Shown: positions 26,747 to 36,256, counted from the first letter of the stretch. The stretch is DNA of 64,000 nt from CAWCUU01 sp963798855 (GCA_963798855.1 CAWCUU010000003.1:248001-312000), one strand, 5' to 3'. A program made the numbers and translations. The notes: generated by a model not told the origin, from the letters alone.

Positions 26747-27550
26747 ATGAAACGCCGGACACTCGCGCTCGGGCTCGGTCTGGCCGTTCTCGCCGCCGCG
26801 TGCGCGCCGAAGCGGGTTCACGAGGAGCCGATTCTGCGAAACGGGGATCGGACCCCCGACCCGGATGCGGTCGCGGCCCAGGCATCGGGTCAGGCCGGAG
26901 CGCAGCAGGCGATCGCCGATCGGCGCGATGACCTCTCGGCCGACGCCATGGCGGACTGCGCGCCGTCCGTGTGCGAGGCGATCGCGCGCGGAGAAGTCGC
27001 TCTCGGAATGAGCACCCGACAGGTCCTCGCCGCGACGCACACGACCGAGGACGCGTGGACGATGCGGAACAGCGGCCCGGCCACGGTGCTGGTGCCGGCC
27101 ACGAGGCAGGACGCGCCGAAGGATGTCATGGGATCCATCGCGCTCGTACAGCTGCGCGACGGTCGCGTCGTCGCGTACGGCTACCGCGAGGCGCAGGGCG
27201 TGCGCGTCGTGAACGAGCCGGGGGACGCCACTACGCAGGGCCGCGCGAGCGCGATCGCGGAGCAGCTGCTTCGCGAGGGCAATGACTACACGGCCCGCGG
27301 CGACCTGAAGAGCGCGCTCGACCGGTACGATCGGGCCGACATCCTGCGTCCGAGCGACCCGATGACGACGTATCGGATCGCGACGACGCTGGACAAGGCG
27401 CTGCGGCCGTACGAGGCGCTGATCCGCTATCAGCTCTTCCTGCACCAGATGGAGCTGGAGACGATCAAGGCACAGGGCGAGGCGTACGCGAACATCGCGC
27501 AGGCGATCGCCTACGCGAAGGAACGTGTCATCGTCCTGGACAAGCGTTAG
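26747..27550 (+). CDS. Lipoprotein with C-terminal TPR-like region
   Basis: 267 residues. Lipobox LAAAC. Residues 60-140 hold a small beta domain (GEVALGMSTRQVLAATHTTE) reminiscent of outer-membrane-lipoprotein 'SmpA-like' folds, and the C-terminal part, EGNDYTARGDLKSALDRYDR, forms one to two TPR units. AGGAGG lies ahead of ATG, nine bases after the lpoB-like stop. Operon position suggests a shared envelope role; no enzyme motif. Confidence 0.72.
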   Translation: MKRRTLALGLGLAVLAAACAPKRVHEEPILRNGDRTPDPDAVAAQASGQAGAQQAIADRRDDLSADAMADCAPSVCEAIARGEVALGMSTRQVLAATHTTEDAWTMRNSGPATVLVPATRQDAPKDVMGSIALVQLRDGRVVAYGYREAQGVRVVNEPGDATTQGRASAIAEQLLREGNDYTARGDLKSALDRYDRADILRPSDPMTTYRIATTLDKALRPYEALIRYQLFLHQMELETIKAQGEAYANIAQAIAYAKERVIVLDKR

Positions 27551-27557
27551 GCAAGTC

Positions 27558-29210
27558 ATGCGGATCCGGCGCGGCAATGTGGGCGCGCGCCGGTCGGGAG
27601 GCGCGGCGAGGGCGGGCACGCTCATCGTCGCGCTCGCCCTGCCGCTGCTCGCCACGGGATGCGGCGGCTTCTTCCGCCACTACGACGTGGCACCGAACGG
27701 GCTCGAGCGCACGGACTACGAGCTGCGCCGCCTGCTCTCCGAGGAGAGGTACGACACCGCCTTCGCGCACATCCGCAACGACCGGTACGCGCCGAAGGAC
27801 GACCTCCTGCGCCAGCTTTACGTCGGCCTGATCGCGCACTACGCCGGACGTCACAAGGAAGCCGCGAACGCGCTCGAGCATGCGGCCGCTCTGGCCGACG
27901 ACCGCTACACCAAGTCGATTTCCCGGGGCGCCCTCTCCCTCGTCACATCCGACTACGCGCTGAAGTACGAGCCGTCCACCACGGAGCGGCTGCTGCTGCC
28001 CTATTACGCGGCGCTGGACTACCTGACCGCCGGCGACGGAGCGGGCGCCGCGGTCGAGGCGCGTCGTATCGCCACGCTGCTCGAGCGCGCGCGTGACGAC
28101 CACCGCGACGTCGATCCGGCAGTCGTCAGATTTCTCCGCTACTTCAGCGGGGCCGTCTTCGAGTCCAACGGTGACCTGAACGACGCCAATGTCGCCTATC
28201 GCAACGCCGTGCTCGCGGACACGGGCGAGACGCCAGGTCCGGGTGCGCTGCCTCCCAGGCTGATCGGCCGCCCCGAGGCGGACTCGGGCGAGGTCGTCGT
28301 GATCCTCGAGCGCGGCTTCGTGGCGCACCGTGTCGAACAGGGGCTCTTCGTCGCGCTCGGCGATGGAGAGGTCACCGCACTCGCGGGCGGCTCGACCAAT
28401 GATCGCTACTCCACGGCCAGGGGCGTCGCGACCCGGCTGCTGAGCCATCACGATACGGACGGCCCGGACGGCACGCTGTTCATCGGCCGAGCCGGCCAGC
28501 GCTACGACCCCGGCTGTGACGCCTGGCACCCGGATGTTGCAGGTGCCGCGACGGATTCGATCCCGCCCGACAGCTCCGTGGAGCGTGCGCCGACGCCCGT
28601 CCTCGACCTGACCGCCGCCGGTGACGCCCCGACAGCCGCGCTGCACCGGGGGTGCGACCGGCTCCACCCCGGCGCCGGCGACATCGACTACCTGCTGCAC
28701 ATTGCCTGGCCCGCCTTCCACGAGGCGGCCGCGCCGACGTTCGCGGCGCGCATCGGCAGCGACGCCGGCGCCGAGCTCTCCGGACCCGCTCTGACCCTCA
28801 ATGTCTCGTCGGCGGTGGTGTCGGACTTCCGGCGGGAGCTGCCGCTTCTGCTCGCGCGGACGATCGCGCGGGCGTCGACGAAGTACGCGATCAGTCGCGC
28901 ACTCGAGTCGGAGGTGTCGAAGAAAGACGAGAAGCTGGGCAAGATCGTCGGTGTCCTCGGCGACGCCGCCGCGGTGCTGACAGAGCGGGCGGACACCCGC
29001 TCCTGGACGCTGCTGCCCGCCGGAATCTCGATCGCCCGACTCCGGCTACACGCGGGGACGCACACGCTGTGGCTGCTGCCGGACGGCTCGTTATCCGGAG
29101 CGCCCGATCCCGACGTCGGGGACCCGGCCACATCCAGCCGCCAGCCGCTGGGAACCGTCGATGTGCCCGTGCGCGGCGTCGCGATCCTCTCGGCCCGGCT
29201 GTGGCACTGA
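27558..29210 (+). CDS. COG3014-type large lipoprotein
   Basis: 550 residues from ATG 27558. Lipobox ATGC after a long hydrophobic signal; N-terminal third is helical and TPR-like (YAPKDDLLRQLYVGLIAHYA), followed by beta-rich segments. Proteins of the COG3014 family are often found beside LpoB genes and are thought to help envelope assembly; that is known neighbourhood, the role here is inferred. The frame is open to 27525 but the signal peptide starts at this ATG. It is convergent with ruvA with four bases between stops. Confidence 0.7.
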   Translation: MRIRRGNVGARRSGGAARAGTLIVALALPLLATGCGGFFRHYDVAPNGLERTDYELRRLLSEERYDTAFAHIRNDRYAPKDDLLRQLYVGLIAHYAGRHKEAANALEHAAALADDRYTKSISRGALSLVTSDYALKYEPSTTERLLLPYYAALDYLTAGDGAGAAVEARRIATLLERARDDHRDVDPAVVRFLRYFSGAVFESNGDLNDANVAYRNAVLADTGETPGPGALPPRLIGRPEADSGEVVVILERGFVAHRVEQGLFVALGDGEVTALAGGSTNDRYSTARGVATRLLSHHDTDGPDGTLFIGRAGQRYDPGCDAWHPDVAGAATDSIPPDSSVERAPTPVLDLTAAGDAPTAALHRGCDRLHPGAGDIDYLLHIAWPAFHEAAAPTFAARIGSDAGAELSGPALTLNVSSAVVSDFRRELPLLLARTIARASTKYAISRALESEVSKKDEKLGKIVGVLGDAAAVLTERADTRSWTLLPAGISIARLRLHAGTHTLWLLPDGSLSGAPDPDVGDPATSSRQPLGTVDVPVRGVAILSARLWH

Positions 29211-29214
29211 TCGC

Positions 29215-29802
29215 TCAGCGGCCGACCTCCGCGAGCGCGGCCTTGATCAGCTGGGGACCCTCCAGATCGGGCGTCTGCTCCAACGCCCGCCGCACCGCCG
29301 TCCCCGCGACCACCGCCGAGTAGCCCAGCGAGACGAGCGCGCCGACCGCCTTCTCGGCGCTGCGACCGCTCGGGCGCTCGGGCGCACCGTAGGCGAGATC
29401 GTCCAGCTTGTCCGTGAGCTCGACGATCACCTTCTCGGCCTTCTTCGTGCCGAGCCCCGGAACCTGACGCAGCGAAGGGATGTCGCGGCCGCGGATCGCG
29501 GCGACGAGTCGCTCGGGAGAGAGCGTGGAGAGCATCGCGAGCGCGAGCCGTGGCCCGACGCCGGACGCGCCGAGAAGGCGACCGAACAGCGTGCGCTCGC
29601 GCGCATCCAGGAAGCCGTACAGCTCCTGCGCATCCTCCCGCACGACGAGCCAGGTCCGCAGCTCGACCTCCTCGCCCTCCCGCGGCAAGCGCTCGAGCAC
29701 GGAGAGCGGAACGGCGATCTCGTAAGCGACGCCGGCCGCCGTCATCACCTCGAGCGAATCCATCCCGCGGCGCACGAGGCGCCCGCGAACGCGACTGATC
29801 AC
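29215..29802 (-). CDS. ruvA: Holliday junction DNA helicase subunit RuvA
   Basis: 195 residues: N-terminal OB domain (ISRVRGRLVRRGMDS), two helix-hairpin-helix motifs (LASGVGPRLALAML-like and QVPGLGTKKAEKVIVEL) and the C-terminal RuvB-binding helix bundle. RuvA recognises Holliday junctions. GTG 29802 overlaps the ruvC stop (GTGA). Confidence 0.96.
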   Translation of the reverse strand: MISRVRGRLVRRGMDSLEVMTAAGVAYEIAVPLSVLERLPREGEEVELRTWLVVREDAQELYGFLDARERTLFGRLLGASGVGPRLALAMLSTLSPERLVAAIRGRDIPSLRQVPGLGTKKAEKVIVELTDKLDDLAYGAPERPSGRSAEKAVGALVSLGYSAVVAGTAVRRALEQTPDLEGPQLIKAALAEVGR

Positions 29803-30341
29803 GGCCGATATCCGGCCGCTCGATGCAGCAGCTCGGCGTCGGTCGGGATGCGCTCTCGCGCGACGCCGATCGAAAGCGTGTTGCAGTGACAGAGCGCCAC
29901 GGCCACACCGTCGGCCGCGTCGTGCGGGCGGGGCGGCTCCTTCAGGCGGAGCAGCCTCTGGACCATGTACTGCACCTGCTCCTTCCCCGCCCTGCCGCGT
30001 CCGACGATCGCGTTCTTCACGGCGGAGGCGGAGTACTCGGCGACCTCGATGTCGCGAAGTGCCGCGGCGAGCATTACGGCTGCGCGCGCGTGGCCGAGCA
30101 CGATGGTTGTCCGCACGTTCCGCCCGTAGAAGACGTCCTCCACGGCGACGACGTCCGGCGCGTGGCGATCCGCGAGCTCCGCGATGCCTTCGAAGATCTC
30201 GCGCAAGCGACGGGGCAACGACGCGGAAGCCTCCGTGCGGACGACGCCGCACTCCACGAGCGACACGGCGCCGCCGTCCGAGCGGACGACGACGCCGTAG
30301 CCCGTCGCTGCGGTGCCGGGATCGACGCCGAGGACCTTCAA
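29799..30341 (-). CDS. ruvC: Holliday junction resolvase RuvC
   Basis: 180 residues, RNase H-like. Catalytic acidic residues are visible in GVDPGTAATG, VAVEDVFYG and HDAADGVAVAL. It cuts Holliday junctions held by RuvAB. The TTG start at 30341 overlaps the yebC stop (TTGA); yebC-ruvC-ruvA form one coupled unit while ruvB is elsewhere. Confidence 0.96.
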   Translation of the reverse strand: MKVLGVDPGTAATGYGVVVRSDGGAVSLVECGVVRTEASASLPRRLREIFEGIAELADRHAPDVVAVEDVFYGRNVRTTIVLGHARAAVMLAAALRDIEVAEYSASAVKNAIVGRGRAGKEQVQYMVQRLLRLKEPPRPHDAADGVAVALCHCNTLSIGVARERIPTDAELLHRAAGYRP

Positions 30342-31087
30342 GCGCCCGCCGCCGCCATCACGGTGTCCGAGATCTCGGCGTTGGTGTGGACCTTCTGCAC
30401 GTCGTCGTTGTCGTCGAGGAGGTCGAGGATGCGCAGAAGCTTCCTCGCCTCGTCGCCGTCGAGCTCGACGGTCGTGCGGGGGACCATGCTCAGCTGCGCG
30501 TCGCTCCAGGCGATCGCCCGCTCGCGCAACTCGTCCTGCGTCGCGTGGAGCGCGGTCGGCGCCGTCGTGATGAGGAAGTCGTCGCCCTCGCGGCGCATGT
30601 CTTCGGCGCCCGCCTCCAGCGCCGCGAGCATCAGCGAGTCCTCATCATAGCGGGAGCCATCGACGTAGATCTCGCCCTTCCTCTCGAACTGCCATGCAAC
30701 CGAGCCGTTCTGACCGAGGTTGCCGCCGTTGCGGTCGAGGATGTAGCGCAGCTCGGAGACGGTGCGATTCGCGTTGTCCGTGAGCGTCTCAATGTAGAGT
30801 GCCACACCACCGGGGCCGTAGCCCTCGTAGACGACCTCCTCGAAGTGATAACCCTCCGCGTCGCCGGTCCCGCGCTCGACCGCCCGCTCAATGTTGTCGT
30901 TCGGCATGTTCGCGGCCTTCGCGGTGTCCATCGCCAGCCGCAGCCGCGGGTTGAAGGATGGATCGCCACCACCCTCGCGGGCCGCCACCGTGATCTCCCG
31001 GATCAGCTTCGTGAAGACCTTGCCGCGCTTCGCATCGTTCGCCGCCTTCTTCCGCTTGATCTGCGCCCATTTGCTGTGGCCTGCCAT
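30338..31087 (-). CDS. yebC: YebC/TACO1-family protein
   Basis: 249 residues from ATG 31087 (MAGHSKWAQIKRKKAANDAK), the family hallmark. YebC proteins bind ribosomes and ease translation of proline stretches, or act as transcription regulators in some bacteria. Its presence with efp in one window is notable but common. Leads the yebC-ruvC-ruvA unit. Confidence 0.96.
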   Translation of the reverse strand: MAGHSKWAQIKRKKAANDAKRGKVFTKLIREITVAAREGGGDPSFNPRLRLAMDTAKAANMPNDNIERAVERGTGDAEGYHFEEVVYEGYGPGGVALYIETLTDNANRTVSELRYILDRNGGNLGQNGSVAWQFERKGEIYVDGSRYDEDSLMLAALEAGAEDMRREGDDFLITTAPTALHATQDELRERAIAWSDAQLSMVPRTTVELDGDEARKLLRILDLLDDNDDVQKVHTNAEISDTVMAAAGA

Positions 31088-31184
31088 GTGCCTGCTCTCC
31101 CTGCTCCGGCTGCTCGAGTCGTCTTCGTCCCCGCGGGCGATCGACTGTCGAATATACGGATCGCGGCGGCGCGGCCAAAAGGGG

Positions 31185-32159
31185 TCAGGCGGTGATCCGC
31201 GTGAACGTGAGGGCGAGGAAAACACCGTAGCAGGCGAGCAGGACGATGCCTTCGCGCCGACCCAGCCGGTGACGAATCAGAGCGAGCGGAAAGAGGGCCG
31301 CGCTCAAAGCGACCATCACCGGCAGATGAAGCGCCAGCATTGACGGCGCGATCCGCAGCGGCCGCACCATCGCGGCGAGACCGAGGATGCCGAGAAGGTT
31401 GAAGATGTTGGAGCCGACGATGTTGCCGCCCGCGATGTCGCCCTGCCTGCGCGTCGCGGCCGCGAGCGACGTCGCGAGCTCCGGCAGCGACGTGCCGATC
31501 GCGACCACCGTGAGGCCGATCACGAGCTCCGAGATGCCCAGGATGCGCGCGAAGAAGATGGAGCTCATCACGAGCAGCCGCGCGGAGATCGCGAGCGCCG
31601 CCAGTCCCCCGAGGACCAGCGTACCGTCCCGGAAGCGCCCGACCTGCTCGCGGTCGGTGGCCGAGGAGAGCAGCAGCCCTGCGCGTCGCGACGAGGGGAC
31701 CGCCTCCCGCTCGACGGACGCCGCCCGCAGCGTCCATACGGTGTAGGCGACCAGACCCGTCACGAGCAGCGCGCCCTCCGCCCGGCTGAGCACTCCGTTC
31801 CAGCCGAGCGCGAACAGCGCGAGGGAGACCACGACCATCACGGGGATGTCCCGACGGACGAGGCTGCGCCCCAGAGGGATCGGGCTGAGGACCCCCGTCA
31901 GTCCGAGAATCAACGCAATGTTGGCGATGTTCGAGCCGATCGCGTTACCTACGGCGACGTCCATGCGCCCCGCCGCCGACGCCATCACGCTGACGACGAG
32001 CTCGGGGGCCGACGTGCCGAACGAGACGATCGTCAGTCCGACCGCGAGCACGCTGATGCCCAGCGAGTACGCCAGACGCGCCGCGCCCGCAACGAGCCAC
32101 TTCGCCCCGAGCGACAGTCCCGCAAGACCCAGCAGGAAAGCCAGTATCTGGATCAGCAT
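31185..32159 (-). CDS. Sodium/calcium exchanger-family antiporter
   Basis: 324 residues with ten or so membrane helices in two inverted halves. Each half has the alpha-repeat signature: SFGTSAPELVVSV with GNAIGSNIANI, and AIGTSLPELATSL with GNIVGSNIFNLLG. The family (CaCA, YrbG-like) moves Ca2+ out against Na+ or K+. ATG 32159 starts the first helix. Confidence 0.92.
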   Translation of the reverse strand: MLIQILAFLLGLAGLSLGAKWLVAGAARLAYSLGISVLAVGLTIVSFGTSAPELVVSVMASAAGRMDVAVGNAIGSNIANIALILGLTGVLSPIPLGRSLVRRDIPVMVVVSLALFALGWNGVLSRAEGALLVTGLVAYTVWTLRAASVEREAVPSSRRAGLLLSSATDREQVGRFRDGTLVLGGLAALAISARLLVMSSIFFARILGISELVIGLTVVAIGTSLPELATSLAAATRRQGDIAGGNIVGSNIFNLLGILGLAAMVRPLRIAPSMLALHLPVMVALSAALFPLALIRHRLGRREGIVLLACYGVFLALTFTRITA

Positions 32160-32255
32160 TCCGCACAGGATAGCGGAACCGCCCCCGGAGGCGCCACCTG
32201 CCACGGAGACCGGCAAGGCTGGAGCCCCCGGCCAGCCCCCGGGCGAATCCGCCGG

Positions 32256-32897
32256 CTACACGAACTCCAGCAGACGGGCCTCGGAGTCTCCGACCCATTC
32301 GATCCGCAACCTCACGTGGCTCCCCTTCCGCAGCCGGCCGAACATCGAAGTCATCGGGTCGGACGGACGATCCGGCAACCGAACCAGCACCGAGCCATCA
32401 TCGGCCAGCCTCAGCTCGAAGACGCCTGCGTCCGAGTCCACGCGTGTCACATACCCCGTCAGCTTCTGCACCCCGCCCGGCTGGTACGTTCCGCTCGGTT
32501 CATCGGATGGCCCCGGCGGACGCACTGCACCGATCCGGTCGTAACCGCGGTCCTGCGCCGTCTGCCGGACGTCGATCCGCTGCGTGTAAAGCCTTCCGCT
32601 GCCGACATCTTCCACATCCATTGCAACGAGGTCACCGCGCTCCAGCGCGCTCACGCGATACTGCTCGTTTCCGTAATAGACCGTGGTCCGGTCGTCGAAT
32701 TCGACCCGCTCCACGTCCCCACGGTCGGTGCGCACTTCGATCTCGCGATATCGCTCATCCACGTACTGGACCTCTCCGACCACCTGACCGCCGCCGCCCG
32801 GCAGTATCCCTCCGAGGCTGGCGCACCCCGCACCGCCGATCGACAGGCCGAGCACGGTCATCAGTATCGCGTATCTCGCCTCGCCTACCCCTCGCAT
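32256..32897 (-). CDS. Lipoprotein with two small OB/SH3-like beta domains, unknown function
   Basis: 213 residues. Signal peptide and lipobox GGAGC (start ATG 32897). A Gly-rich linker is followed by a beta domain (VVGEVQYVDERYREIEVRT) and a second similar one (LTGYVTRVDSDAGVFELRL), suggesting a duplicated fold near 75 residues each. No catalytic motif. An AT-rich stretch with TATGAT (32995-32990 on the minus strand) lies about 100 bases upstream and may be part of its promoter. Confidence 0.65.
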   Translation of the reverse strand: MRGVGEARYAILMTVLGLSIGGAGCASLGGILPGGGGQVVGEVQYVDERYREIEVRTDRGDVERVEFDDRTTVYYGNEQYRVSALERGDLVAMDVEDVGSGRLYTQRIDVRQTAQDRGYDRIGAVRPPGPSDEPSGTYQPGGVQKLTGYVTRVDSDAGVFELRLADDGSVLVRLPDRPSDPMTSMFGRLRKGSHVRLRIEWVGDSEARLLEFV

Positions 32898-33223
32898 CGC
32901 CAATGTCACCTCCGCTGCCGTGAGCGACTGGACTCGCACAGCGGCATAGCGCAAGAGAGGTGCCATCCAGATCTATCGTAAGCCCTTGTATCATAGCAAC
33001 TTCTGCGAATTCAGCCGGCCAAGGCACGAGCGCTCCTACGGGCGTGGGACGGCGCCCCCGGCGCTGAAGGGGCCGCACCCCGGCGCACCTCCTCGGTGGA
33101 GTTGTCGAGTGCTCGAAACACCCTTTACTTTTCAGTCGTATTAGCGTGCGGTCCGGCGTCCGCCACGCCGGTCTTCCTGTCCGACACCAATCAGAGCGAC
33201 CTCGGGTCGCGGGAGGCTCTCCA
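32898..33223. other. Divergent intergenic region without a recognised gene
   Basis: 326 bases between the minus-strand lipoprotein gene and the plus-strand cytochrome gene. Two AT-rich islands stand out from GC-rich DNA: around 32978-33010, with TATGAT for the leftward gene, and around 33113-33150 (contains TTTACTTTTCAG), possibly for the cytochrome gene. The middle is Gly/Pro-codon-like GC-rich DNA with short palindromes. No tRNA or conserved RNA fold was recognised. Confidence 0.5.
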
Positions 33224-34120
33224 ATGAAGCGGTGGGCAAAGCGTTTCGGCATCACGGTGATTGCGCTCGTCGTGGTCCTGGGCGCGGCAGCGGCGGGTGT
33301 GTTCGGCTTCACGACCTCTCGGATGAACCGTCACTACTCGATCGCTCCCGAGCCGGTGGCGGTTTCGATGGATGGGGTGACGATCGCGCGGGGCAAGCAC
33401 ATCGTCGAGGCGGTCACGAAGTGCATCGACTGCCACGGCGACGATCTGGGCGGCAAGGTGTTCATCGAGGACCCGATGATGGGACGTTTGAGCGCGTCCA
33501 ACCTGACGCCCGGACAGGGCGGTGTCGGCAGCCGGTACACGAACGAGGACTACGTGCGGGCGATCCGGCACGGCGTGCGGCCGGACGGCACGCCGTTGCT
33601 GTTCATGCCGGCGCAGGAGTTCACGAACCTGAGCGACGAGGACCTCGGTGCGGTGATCGCCTACATCCGGAGCCTGCCGCCGGTGAAGCACGAGCTACCG
33701 CCGAACGACATCAAGCTGCTGCCACGCGTCCTGCTGGTGACCCGCAAGCTGGATCTGCTGCCGGTGGAGCTGATCGACCACACGCCGCACCGGCGCACGG
33801 CCCCACCCGCGGGCCCGACCGCGGAGTACGGCCACTACCTGGCGGAGGTCGGCGGCTGCTTCGGATGTCACGGAAAGAAGCTGCAAGGCGGGCCGATCCC
33901 GGGTGGTCCGCCCGACTGGCCCGCGGCGGCCAACCTGACCCCGGCCGGCGAGCTCGGGCAGTGGAGCGAAGCGGACTTCGCGAAGGCGCTGAGCACGGGC
34001 GTGCGGCCGGATGGACGGCAGCTGAGCCTGGTCATGCCGTGGGCGTACACGGCGCGGCTGACGCCGGACGAAGTGCGCGCGCTTTGGGAGTACCTGCGTA
34101 CCGTGCCCGCGGCACAGTAG
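33224..34120 (+). CDS. Membrane-anchored diheme cytochrome c
   Basis: 298 residues. One N-terminal anchor (about 10-30), then two class I cytochrome c domains with CIDCH (heme 1) and CFGCH (heme 2); methionines in LLFMPAQEF and SLVMPWAYT are probable sixth ligands. It resembles cytochrome subunits that pass electrons from alcohol or sugar dehydrogenases. GGGAGG precedes ATG 33224. No dehydrogenase gene is adjacent, so its donor is unknown. Confidence 0.9.
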   Translation: MKRWAKRFGITVIALVVVLGAAAAGVFGFTTSRMNRHYSIAPEPVAVSMDGVTIARGKHIVEAVTKCIDCHGDDLGGKVFIEDPMMGRLSASNLTPGQGGVGSRYTNEDYVRAIRHGVRPDGTPLLFMPAQEFTNLSDEDLGAVIAYIRSLPPVKHELPPNDIKLLPRVLLVTRKLDLLPVELIDHTPHRRTAPPAGPTAEYGHYLAEVGGCFGCHGKKLQGGPIPGGPPDWPAAANLTPAGELGQWSEADFAKALSTGVRPDGRQLSLVMPWAYTARLTPDEVRALWEYLRTVPAAQ

Positions 34121-34153
34121 CGCCGCCCCTCCGAGCCGGCGGCCGAACCGTCG

Positions 34154-35182
34154 TCAATCGCCATGGATCAGCTGCAGTGACGGATGGTCGGCGCTCTCGA
34201 CCTGCTCGAACGTGCACTGCCGCGGCGCCTTGTCCGGACGCCAGCGCAGGAAGCGCGTGCCGTGGCGGAAGCGTCCGCCACTGAAGTGATCGTATTGGAC
34301 CTCGGCGACGAGCTCGGGTCGCAGCGAAACCCACCCCGTATCCCGGCCGCGCGACCAGCGGCTGGGCGCTCCGGGCGCCGACCCCGTAAAGCTCGGTCCT
34401 CCGGCGAGCGGCTCGAGAAGTGGGATCAGCTCGCGGCGCTCGTCGTTCGAGAAGGCGGACGTGAAGCCCACGTGGTGGAGGAGCCCATCATCGCCGTAGA
34501 GACCGAGCAGAAGGGACCCTACGACTCGGCCGCTGGAGGCGTAGCGGAAGCCGCCGACGACGCAGTCGGCCGAGCGCAGGCGCTTGATCTTGCGCATCGC
34601 GCGCTCACCGGAGAGGTAGGGCTCGTTCAGCCGCTTCGCGACGACGCCGTCGAGGCCTCCGTGCTCGCCTCTCAGCCACGCTTCGGCAGTCTCGCGCTCG
34701 GTCGTCGCCGGCGACAGCTGCAGTGACGAATCGCGGAAGTTGCGCTCGGCGAAGGCCTCCAGCGCCGGCCGCCGCTCCGCCAAAGGAAGCGAGGTAAGGT
34801 CGCGCCCCGCCTCCACGAGCAGGTCGAACGCGATCAGCACGGCCCGGTGCTCGGCGACCAGCTTGCGCACACGGCTCTCCGCCGGGTGCAGCCGGAGCTG
34901 CAGCTGGTCGAAGGATAGCCCGCCGTCCACCGGGATCACGAGCTCGCCATCGAGCACGAAGCTGCGCGGCCGCAGACGACCAATGGTCTCCACGATATCC
35001 GGGAAGTAGCGTCCGAGCGGCCTGCACGACTTCGACTGCAACCGAACGTCGGCGCCGTCCCGGAACGCGATGCAGCGGAAGCCGTCCCACTTCGGCTCGT
35101 ACTGCCAGCCCCCTCCACGCGGGACCCGCCGCGTCTGGCGCGACTCCATGGGCGGAAACGGAGGCCCGATCGGCAGGCTCAT
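34154..35182 (-). CDS. ligD: ATP-dependent DNA ligase (LigD ligase part, stand-alone)
   Basis: 342 residues. Nucleotidyl transferase core with the adenylated lysine in EPKWDGFR, then FVLDGELV, AFDLL, DGVVAKR (motif IV region), RKIKRL (motif V), followed by the OB domain ending FLRWRPDKAPRQCTFEQ. It seals breaks in non-homologous end joining. The ATG at 35182 overlaps the stop of the polymerase gene (ATGA). No Ku gene is in the window, and no nuclease domain is attached. Confidence 0.92.
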   Translation of the reverse strand: MSLPIGPPFPPMESRQTRRVPRGGGWQYEPKWDGFRCIAFRDGADVRLQSKSCRPLGRYFPDIVETIGRLRPRSFVLDGELVIPVDGGLSFDQLQLRLHPAESRVRKLVAEHRAVLIAFDLLVEAGRDLTSLPLAERRPALEAFAERNFRDSSLQLSPATTERETAEAWLRGEHGGLDGVVAKRLNEPYLSGERAMRKIKRLRSADCVVGGFRYASSGRVVGSLLLGLYGDDGLLHHVGFTSAFSNDERRELIPLLEPLAGGPSFTGSAPGAPSRWSRGRDTGWVSLRPELVAEVQYDHFSGGRFRHGTRFLRWRPDKAPRQCTFEQVESADHPSLQLIHGD

Positions 35183-36144
35183 CGGGCGCCACTCCGGATC
35201 AGTGGCTCGAGATCGAAGCGTCCGCGGCTGGCCCAGACGAGGGGTCGCCACAGGTCGCCGCGCGTTTCGACGCGAGCCGGGACGTTCTCGAGCCGAAACT
35301 GCTCCGGCTCGATGCCGCGCTCCACCTCCTCCCAGGCGATCGGCGTGGATACCGTCGCGAGCGGGGTCGGCCGCACGGAGTAGACCGAGGCGAGCGTCTT
35401 GCCCCACGCGTTCTGGTTGTAGTCCACGAACACGCGTCCTTTCGGCCGCTTGGCGATGATGTACTCGGCCGTGATCAGGGAGGGGTGCTCCCGCTCGAGT
35501 AGCTTCGCGAGCGCCTTCGCGAATCGCCATACCTGCTTCTGCCGCGGACCGCGCAGGATCGGTACGTACAGGTGCATGCCGGTCGCCCCGGTCGTCTTGA
35601 TGTACGTCGGCATGCCCAGCCGCTCCAACGCACCGCGGACGACGAGCGCGGTCTCCCGCACCGCCGGGAACGGAGTGCCTTCGACCGGGTCGAGATCGAA
35701 GTGCAGGAAGTCCGGCCCGTCGATGTCATCGCAGCGCGAGTACCACGGATTCAGGTCGATACAACCGAGGTTGACGATCCAGAGCAGTGAAGCGAGGTCC
35801 TGCACCATCGGGAAATCGATCACGCTGCCCGAAGCGTGCTCGATCGCGCACGTCTCGATCCAGCCGGGACGCGGCTCCGGCGCGCGCTTCATGAAGAAGA
35901 AGTCGCCCCGCCACCCGTGCGGATAGCGCTTCATCACCATCGCCCGGTCGCGCAGATGCGGCAGCAGCGCGTCCGAGATGTCCACGTAGTACTGCAGCAG
36001 ACCACCCTTGCTGACGCCCCTCTCGGGCCAGAACGGCTTGTCGAGGTTGGTCAGCGGGACAATCACGCCGCCGACCCGGACGCCCTCGTCCCCCGCACGC
36101 GGAATCTCCAGCTTCGCCACTCCGGCTCTCCCGCTCTCGGTCAC
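35179..36144 (-). CDS. LigD polymerase/primase domain protein (stand-alone)
   Basis: 321 residues, the archaeo-eukaryotic primase-like polymerase of LigD: LTNLDKPFWPERGVSKGGLL, YPHGWRGDFFFMKRAP, the metal site FDLDP, TTGATGMHLYVPI and DYNQNAWGKTLASVYS. It adds nucleotides during end joining. GTG 36144 is the chosen start; a GTG eight codons later is also possible. Coupled to the ligase gene that follows. Confidence 0.92.
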   Translation of the reverse strand: MTESGRAGVAKLEIPRAGDEGVRVGGVIVPLTNLDKPFWPERGVSKGGLLQYYVDISDALLPHLRDRAMVMKRYPHGWRGDFFFMKRAPEPRPGWIETCAIEHASGSVIDFPMVQDLASLLWIVNLGCIDLNPWYSRCDDIDGPDFLHFDLDPVEGTPFPAVRETALVVRGALERLGMPTYIKTTGATGMHLYVPILRGPRQKQVWRFAKALAKLLEREHPSLITAEYIIAKRPKGRVFVDYNQNAWGKTLASVYSVRPTPLATVSTPIAWEEVERGIEPEQFRLENVPARVETRGDLWRPLVWASRGRFDLEPLIRSGAR

Positions 36145-36188
36145 CGCTCGCGCGACGCCGCCTCATCACCGCCGTATCCGCAAACGGC

Positions 36189-36222
36189 GCGAGCCGGAAG
36201 CCCGCTGGGGCCCCCGGCTCGC
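36189..36222 (-). terminator. Hairpin after the SOD-like gene
   Basis: GCGAGCCGG (36189-36197) and CCGGCTCGC (36214-36222) form a 9-bp stem around a 16-base loop that itself can fold (CCC/GGG). It lies 35 bases past the SOD-like stop and before the LigD polymerase start. No U-run follows. Confidence 0.4.
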
Positions 36223-36256
36223 CGCTGCTGCCGGCACGTGGCCGGCGCATGGGATA

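Noticed and set aside
32898..33223. tRNA or small RNA in the cytochrome upstream gap
   Set aside because: No cloverleaf, anticodon stem or terminator-like fold could be assembled by eye.
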